A stretch of 64,000 nucleotides of DNA from Biscogniauxia marginata (Eukaryota; Ascomycota; Sordariomycetes; Xylariales; Xylariaceae), in contig MU404056.1 of the NCBI GenBank assembly GCA_022695795.1, positions 186,001 to 250,000 on the forward strand. The letters are read 5' to 3'. Numbering within the stretch: position 1 is the stretch's first letter; each line of letters begins with the position of its first letter. Positions 56,090-64,000 of the stretch are shown in pieces. The position numbers and the translations under genes were made by a program. The notes below the pieces were generated by a model. That model was given only the letters and a program-made list of their open reading frames with translations. It searched no databases and had not been told where the DNA came from.

Positions 56090-56502
56090 GTGAAGTAATA
56101 AACAACACCGGTGGTTGTTTGACTAGGCTCCTCGTGCTACGATATAATACGATGTTTTAACGACACGAAAGAGACTCGAGGAGGATTTGTTGGGGGAGCG
56201 GGGAGCGGTGTGTGTTGGTGAATTATCACGAATTCCATCGGATACGCACAAGTCAACATGTAGTCCAAGGAAAGCAGGTAGCTGAGCAGATACTTAGGGC
56301 CAAGGGGATAATTTGAAGTCCCGGATGCGAGAGACTTCTGCCTCGTCTCAAGACCATCAAAGATGCGCCCAAGCTCTATATTAGCCCTGTGGTCCTCCCT
56401 TGGGTTACAAACCCCGGTTTCCCCCCAGGGGCCCTTATATCGTACACAGTGGTTGTTTTCTTGTTCGGCATCATCTATTGTTAACCCCCTTTCTAAGCCC
56501 TT
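55937..56502. other. Tail-to-tail intergenic region with ATG repeat
   Basis: It separates the SWIM (+) and RPN8 (-) stops. It contains short GAGCCCCC/CCCGAGT direct repeats near 55965-55997 and the trinucleotide repeat below. No gene is seen. Confidence 0.5.
56048..56089. repeat. (ATG)14 trinucleotide microsatellite
   Basis: Fourteen uninterrupted ATG units, probably in the SWIM gene 3' flank. Confidence 0.95.
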
Positions 56503-57688
56503 CTATTTCTTCTTCTCCTTGTCACTTCCCTTCTCCGACGAGTCGCCATTGACGCCGTTCGCTCCAGCCTCCTTTTTGTCCTTGTCGTCCTTTCCGGCGG
56601 CCGCAGCTGCGGCGGCTTCTTCCTTCTTGGCCTCCTTCTCTTCCTGCTGCTGCCGATTCTGGATCTTGTTCTCAATCAAGTCGTGGAAAGCGGTGATGGC
56701 GCGGATCAGACTGCTCAGGTAAATAGCCAGGAGCTGGTCGTTCGTCTTGACGCTCAACGCATAGCCCAACTCGCCCATGTGGCCACCCTTCCCATCGGCG
56801 CCAGTCTTAGGTGTCGAGAGGTTGGGTAGTAGGTTGAATATGTCCTGGAGATTTCCTAGCACGGCGTGATTCACTGGAAGTTGACCCTCCTGGACCTTCT
56901 GCAGGTACGCTTGGATTTCTCGTAATCGTAGGTGTAGGCCTTGTAGTGACTGTAGTTGGTTTGTGATGCGCGTTGATAAGGTACCGATGGCAACATCGCG
57001 GATATCACGCAGCAGATGTTCGACACCGATCTCCTCTGCCTCCTCGGCTTCGATTGTAGAGGGTGTGTGTACGAAAGTTTTCGCTGTGGTTGTGCCATCC
57101 TACAGGTTTCTCGAGTCAGCCAAGCTATTCTAGGGCAGAAATAGCATAGAATAACCTACATCCTTGATCTCCTCCACTGCGAAGTAAGCATCTGTAGGGA
57201 CGCCCGATTCCTTCGGTTGAACATCGATAATGACCAGCAGAGGGTTGGGGGTATATCTCTTGAATAGTTCGTTGATCTCGAGATCGGATGCGCGCAGCTT
57301 GGGGCCGGAGTGGTACCAGCCTATTAGCTTCTCGCGGGCGTTGACTTTCTTGAACATGTCGTTCATGTTCTCGACATAGTTGTGATCCAAGAACCAGACG
57401 GACGGGTCGTCGTTGTCTTCCTCGAAGGGAACTAGAAAGCAGAATCATGTCAGTCTAATCGGATCCTAGAGCACCGATTACGGCTGATGGGCGAGTGGAC
57501 CGACCTGCGAAACTGTTTGATACCCGGACATTCTTGCCATCGTTCTGACCCAGCAGCACACCGACTACCCGCTTCCGTGTGCCTTTGGCTACGCGGTTGT
57601 AGTGATCTACGACGGATAGAAGAACGAGGGGAGCGACGGTGACATTTCTGCTCACGAAAGAGAGGGTCTCGGCCGTAGTGGCGGGCAT
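56503..57688 (-). CDS. rpn8: 26S proteasome regulatory subunit RPN8
   Basis: Lid subunit of the 19S regulatory particle and non-catalytic partner of the deubiquitinase RPN11. Three exons (57688-57505, 57431-57160, 57099-56503) give 350 residues. The MPN domain starts [32 protein letters not shown] and includes [25 protein letters not shown]; the JAMM zinc motif is absent (HSG instead of HSH), as expected for RPN8. The third exon begins [33 protein letters not shown]. The C-terminal helices contact RPN11. The tail is a Lys/Glu-rich stretch ending KGSDKEKKK. All junctions are phase-consistent. The gene is divergent from adenylate kinase. Confidence 0.95.
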
Positions 57689-59118
57689 AGTAACGGCAGA
57701 GGAGGATGCAAGGTTAGGAGGTCGATTTCGTGGTCGGTTTCGTCTGGGAGGTGTTGGCCGATTGCAAGAGATAGTTAGTTGTTGGGGTTGGCCACTCGAC
57801 GGGGGTGCAGGTTTAGGTAGAGATGCGAACAGGATGAGAAGGCTGTCGTAAGGTGAGGCTGCCTTCGCACACAAACCCCGGACGAGCTTAGGCCTTGATG
57901 GAGCTTAGCGTCATGCAGCATGCACAGGCCCGGTGGTTGAGGCTGGAGTGGACGGGAATGGATGGCTTTCAGATTAGATGTGGCTAAGCATAGCGTGGCT
58001 GGAGCTTCATGGTCGATGTGGACCGTTGGGAGGTACCTTACTTACTAACCTACATCCTGCTGTACGGAGTACCTACAGGTCATGTATTGTACCTACCTAC
58101 ATCTCATCTGCATGAGCTTCAAGCCTCCCAATCCCAAGTACAATGATGTATTTGGAATAACCCCGTAACAACAGGATTCCTCCTGGCTGAGAGATAAAAG
58201 CTCACCCGAAATTTCCCGTGGACAACGTGATCAGGTATGTATTTGTATTTTGTTTTGTTTTGTTTTATTCTCTTCTCTCCTGGAGAGGTATTTTTAAATC
58301 ACGAGCAGGGAGAGATTTGTGTCATCAGGTAATATAATTTACTTAATTGGCTCCCGATCTATCCGTTTCCTATGCAGTTCCAAAGGGGCAAGAGATGGAA
58401 ATAGGAAATAAGAGATTCACGAGTACCCATACGGGTCTTAGTAAGCTAGATACGTCCTGATGTCGGATCACAGCGTACTTACATTCCATCTCGCCGAACA
58501 AGTCAACGTCCAGTATAAGAAGGATTACAGACCATGTGGTTAGTTTTAGCACTAGTACGCAGGCAAATACTACAGGTAGGTACCTAGGTAGTGAGGTCTG
58601 ACCTCGGCGGCCGAACGGAACAAAAAAAGGACCTAGAGAGGCTTGGAGCTCGCGCCTCGCCTTGTAAGATACCTAGAAAAACAGCCGAGCTTCCTAGCCG
58701 CTAAGGTACCACTTAAGGTCCACTACCACTCAAGGTACCTGCTGTACGTCGCACGTAGTCACAAGCACAGGCCAGAACCCCCGCTATTTCCAGTACCTGC
58801 AGCCACTGAGAAGCGTCAATTGCTACGTAAGTCGTCGTTACCTGCGAAACATATTTGTCGCAACCTGGCCAAGGCCTGTCTTGACCCGTCTCGTCAATCC
58901 ATCCTGGCAAGCCCGACTTCGCATGCTTCAACGTTTTTCCCGGGCTCTGGCTACTGACTATTTCTATCTCCCCTTCCCTTCCCTTCCCTCCGACCGCCTG
59001 CCCTCGCCGGATTCTCCTGATCTCCTCTCTTCTGCTCCCCGTATATTATTCATATCCTCGTCACCTAATTCCCTCGACGCCTTGGTCAGGCCCTCTCGGT
59101 TAGCCAGAGCTATTCACA
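57689..59118. promoter_or_regulatory. Divergent promoter (RPN8 / adenylate kinase)
   Basis: 1.4 kb between opposite start codons. A TACCTAGGTA palindrome is at 58581-58590 next to GGTAGG units. No PACE element (GGTGGCAAA, the Rpn4 site of yeast proteasome genes) was noticed. No gene is supported. Confidence 0.45.
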
Positions 59119-60151
<1,033 letters not shown>

Positions 60152-62296
60152 ACCGGCGAACAGTAGCCCTTGATTCTCGAGGCATCTTCGATGCTGTTTC
60201 TAATGTTTAGCGGTGTATGGGAGTCTTATAGTGGTTGCTCCAACTTTCCATCTATCCAGGGACCGAGGAAGAAGTTATGCGCATCCCGGATCCCCAGTAT
60301 TGCCGGAGGCCGGGGGGGAAGAAGTCACGCATGAGAAGAGACATGGGTTGACTTACGAAATGGACGACTATTTAGATACGAGCAACAAGAGGAACGAACG
60401 AAGGGAAATGGGAAACCATATTGACACGGTTTGTATCATACGGATTCCTTGTCGTCGTCGGCCTGTGTATGTAACCATGTCACACTATATCCGGCCTTTC
60501 TGAATGAAAGAGATATTTGAAAATATTTAAGCTCACTTTTTTTTTTCCTTTGCCTGACTCCAATTAATGAGGCATTGCTGATTATAAATTCCTTGGGACC
60601 TAGCTAGTACGGCGACACATCACCATAAAGAGTCGCATGTTTTACAGACTAGCAGCGTAGACTTGTAAGAGAGGTGGCTAACCGCGGTAGAAAAGGGGAT
60701 GGCACTAAAAATTCCGAAAGGATTGAATAGCCATGTCTTCAGCAGAAGGTGACGAAGAAGAAACACCGCAAGTGAAATGGCGCGCATCTCGTCTATCTTG
60801 CCTCCCGTTATACAGCTTCCTATACCCTAAGTACCTACCTAACTTATACCTGTCCAACTCCACTTTTTATACACAGACTTGCTTAAGGTTACGTACCTAC
60901 CTACCTACACACATACTACCTAAGGAACAGCGAAAGGTGTTGTAAAAGGTTGAAGTGTATTTAAAGTACGTAGCAGCACAGTAGTAAATACCTATATAAC
61001 CGTAAGTATGTGTATAGGTACTTAGAATACATACTACATATTACCCATCTAGCCTTGGGTATTTTGAAGTATACCCAAGTTAAAAAGACACTCAAAAAAT
61101 CATGATAGCAACTTAGGCGGGCTGTGTTTACTTAGGTACCTCATGTATCTATAAATCAACCCCGAGGTAGAAAGATAATATTTAACACCCTCCCTTTCAT
61201 AGTCGGTACATTATAGAACATTGTTGAAGAGAACAACCAAACCAACCCCGTCCTACGTGTAACATATATTATCAAGAGACATTTATCCCGACACAAAGTT
61301 ACATATCTTGGGGGTAATCGTGCGGTGGATAACTAAGTAGGTACAAAAAAAAAGGGGCATAAACTCACGAATGGCCACAGAAGACGGAGGAGGGAAACAA
61401 ATCTCAAATGCTTTTCCCTCTTAAACTGAAATCAATATCGATCAATCAATCAATCCAATATTCTCTCCACCCCCCTCTTCCTTCATAAACAAAAAAAAAA
61501 GAAACCGTCAAGCTTGTCATAGAACCTCCGCAAGGAATTTAATATTAGGTACCTAACTAGCTAACTAGCTGATATTTACCTAACCTACCTAGGTTTACCT
61601 ATGTATCCTATCCTATACATCAAAACCGCGCAAAGTCTAGGACCAAAAAAAACAGGGCGTGTCATTGTTATCGGGGGGTATAAAAAAGAAAAGAAAAAAA
61701 AAATCTTTCTTTTAATCAAGCCACCAAAAACGAGATAAATGGGGGAAGAGACAGGATCGCAAAATAAGTGAAAAAGGGGGGAATATGGCCCCTTCAATTT
61801 ATCCTCCCCAATGCCATGCATGCATGCCACAAAAAAAGAAGAAGAAAAATGCTCAGTCTACTACCAAAGGCATGATAAAAAAATGGAAAGGGGATAATCC
61901 CATCGCTCCCGCTATACATATGAATAAGTTGGTGTATGACATGTATGGTATCAAGTTATTTGTTTGCATGGCCAAGAAGAAAAAAAAGAAAAACTTTCCC
62001 GCGTCAAAAGGTAGTAGGCGGATGGGGGTAGGGGCATCAAGTTTCGAGAGGCGGCAATCAAAAAGGGGAAAATAGACATCAAGCCCGTTTCATGTCCAAT
62101 GAGAGAGGATGGAAAAAAACAAAACCACCCATGATACCAAGTTATCCACATGGCAAGAGGATACCGACGGTGCCGTCACGCAGCAAGGTGGCAATGGTAT
62201 GCAGCGCCCTTCGTCATACCTCTCTTATGCCTGGAATTCCTATCTCCTAGGAGTGGCTATCGGGCTGTTAGTAAATCTTGCTCTGGCGCGAAACAA
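60152..62296. other. Tail-to-tail intergenic region
   Basis: 2.1 kb with several A-rich runs and many TACCTA half-sites (60830-61600). Short frames on both strands have no family signature. Confidence 0.5.
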
Positions 62297-64000
62297 TCAA
62301 GGCATCATCATGGGAGCTGTAGCATGCACATAATAGTCAGGACTTTGGCAACTTACCATTAACCAAGTGCCTCTGCTTGTTCAGCCAGCTCCGCGGCACG
62401 TCGTTCCGGCGCTGCAGGACAACATGGTTGCTCTGTAGTCTACTAGACAGGTCGTACCACGCAGTGGTGATCATCGCGTTTTCGCGCTGCAAGTTCTTGA
62501 TGACCTTGTCGGACTGGGCCTGCGGGGGTTTTCATTAGTATGCCATAGGAATGAATGAGTTCACCAGCCGAAATTGGCCTATTGCCATCACATGAAGACT
62601 AGATACATGATCGTGAAGATCTAATAAGACGGATTCGGATACAAGAGAGAACAATAATATATAGACAAAATTAAATAGCAGCACGTCCAAACCGCCCTGC
62701 TTATCCAGTCCTAGCGCCGGATACCATATAACCAAATTTGTAACGAACGGGATTTCACTTACCTTCTGAGCGTCAGCATCCGAGCCGGCACGGACGGCCT
62801 TGAGCGTCCTTTCGAGTTCGCGAATCTTGAGCTCGGCTTGTTCGTATTGCTGTAAAACGGACGTATCTCGTTAGCCCGGATACCGATAAATAACCGACTA
62901 TTAAAAAGAAATTCAACCACAGGAGCGCATGTTTAGCCAACTAGCCCAGCTACTAGATCTCTTGATCTGATGATCATTGGTCTTTTGTTCTTGGGCAGAT
63001 GGCCTTGCAGACTGGACACTCATGCGGGCTGGCGAATAATACCCTGAGGGACCAGGGTTGGCGTCCAGCTCTGTCGAGGAGCCGCCGCCACCACGTAGAC
63101 CCATGGTTGAGACTGGGTGATCCGGCACGCCAAAAGACCCATTATTCTTAACCTGGTAAGGGTAGAAGCCACCCTCAGGCTGCGCCCTCTTTTTTCCAAA
63201 CCAGGGGCTCAGGGCTTCCCATATGGATTGCCGTTTGACGTTTACAGTGACGACATCATCGTCGTCGTCATCGCTGGGGGATCCAGCTTCAGATAAGTTG
63301 GAAATCGAACTTACCTGCTGTAGCTGCTTGTATCTTGTCCGGAGCTTCTCCATCTTCTCGGACTGTTTAACGCTGTCCGTGCTGACGGTCTGCCCATCGG
63401 CTGCCTTCTGTAACTCGCGGTTTGCTTGCTCGGCCTCGCGGCGAAGTTCGTCCTTCTCGATGAAAGCGGTCAGAAGTTGCTTCTGCAGAGCTTCTGACTC
63501 GTCCTTCAACGCCTTGTACTTCTTTCTATTCGTGTCAAGCTCGGCGCGGAGAGAAACGGCAAGCATTCCGTCGGTATTCTTTAATTCGGCAAGGGCGTCC
63601 AAGCTCGACTTTTCTACAGCGCTCACTTTTTCCGCATCATTAGCACGCTCTCCGTTCAAGACATATTCCACAATGATGGCCTTACAGTCGCCTCGGGCCT
63701 CCAATAGAGCACGCTCCTTGTCTGCGAGCTGTTGCCTGGTGGCTTCGAGTTCCCTCTCGACCTGTTTCGTTCGGGCCTGCTCGGCGAGGACCTGGGTCCG
63801 TAGGTTCGAATATGCCTCCTCTCTGAAGTAATCTGACATCAGCCACTTTGTGCCTGGGGCCAAATCATAACAAGCTTGGATAGCTCTAACTAACCCGTTT
63901 TTGCCCATGTTCTGGATAAGCAAGTCGAGTTGGTTTTGGCCTACTGTGTATCTCTCGAATATGTCATTATACTTATCCTGTATGGATTGACGAGAAGCAC
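62297..64000 (-). CDS. Coiled-coil protein, 3' part (continues beyond the window)
   Basis: Partial gene; its 5' end lies past position 64000 and the frame is open at the edge. Exons: from at least 64000 to 63315, then 62849-62763, 62519-62357 and 62316-62297. I do not recognise it securely; a HOOK-type dynein-adaptor or similar cytoskeletal coiled coil is possible. It reads KYNDIFERYTVGQNQLDLLIQ, then a long Glu/Lys/Gln-rich coiled coil (about 63790-63315), QYEQAELKIRELERTLKAV, and SDKVIKNLQRENAMITTAWYDLSSRL ... RSWLNKQRHLVNAPMMMP. The intron between the first two exons (63314-62850) is open in frame for 133 codons and then stops at 62913, giving an alternative Ser/Gly-rich, basic C-terminus. 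The 20-nt last exon is the least certain part. Confidence 0.65.

Noticed and set aside
62109..62333. 74-codon plus-strand frame
   Set aside because: It overlaps the 3' end of the coiled-coil gene on the other strand and has no signature.

Overview
This window is nuclear DNA of a filamentous ascomycete (Pezizomycotina, most likely a Sordariomycete). Genes are dense, mostly single copy, on both strands. They are split by short GT-AG introns with typical fungal branch sites and encode conserved fungal proteins: a CFEM/GPI surface protein, homoaconitase of the alpha-aminoadipate lysine route, SRR1-like, POF1-like and YAG7-like proteins. There are no operons, ribosome binding sites, CRISPR arrays or phage. 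All gene models below were spliced by hand from the sequence, and exon limits are given so they can be tested.

Layout. 0.3-3.2 kb: ribonucleotide reductase large subunit. 3.2-8.8 kb: a 5.5-kb gap with no supportable gene. 8.8-14 kb: CFEM GPI-protein and a nitrilase whose first intron is 1.3 kb. 14.8-23.7 kb: a Ser/Thr-rich unknown protein, MLH3 and VPS11. 24-30 kb: lipoate-protein ligase, chorismate synthase and a POF1-like nucleotidylyltransferase. 30.7-40.2 kb: APC10, homoaconitase, an AT-rich element with terminal inverted repeats, and an M1 aminopeptidase. 41.6-44.9 kb: YAG7-like RGG protein and a 78-residue CENP-W kinetochore protein in four tiny exons. 45-56 kb: a looser, more AT-rich stretch with an unrecognised acidic-tailed protein, an SRR1-like protein and an SWS1-type SWIM protein with a greatly expanded zinc-finger spacer. 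56.5-64 kb: proteasome RPN8, adenylate kinase, and the 3' part of a coiled-coil gene that runs off the window.

The genes do not form one pathway. Several deal with genome maintenance and the cell cycle (RNR1, MLH3, SWS1, APC10, CENP-W), others with primary metabolism (LYS4, ARO2, LPL, ADK1) or protein turnover (RPN8, APC10, aminopeptidase, VPS11). RNR1/CFEM aside, many pairs are divergent and share one promoter region (unknown/MLH3, LPL/ARO2, APC10/LYS4, RPN8/ADK1).

The most unusual observations are: two sequence-similar introns in the SRR1-like gene, each with a hairpin, which look like introner-like elements; the CENP-W gene, which is easy to miss; an intron in the coiled-coil gene that is open for 133 codons and would give an alternative C-terminus; loss of the catalytic ATPase glutamate in MLH3; a 108-residue microsatellite-built spacer inside a SWIM zinc finger; a 767-bp inverted-repeat element just upstream of the aminopeptidase; and four exact copies of the palindrome TACCTAGGTA, all in promoter regions.
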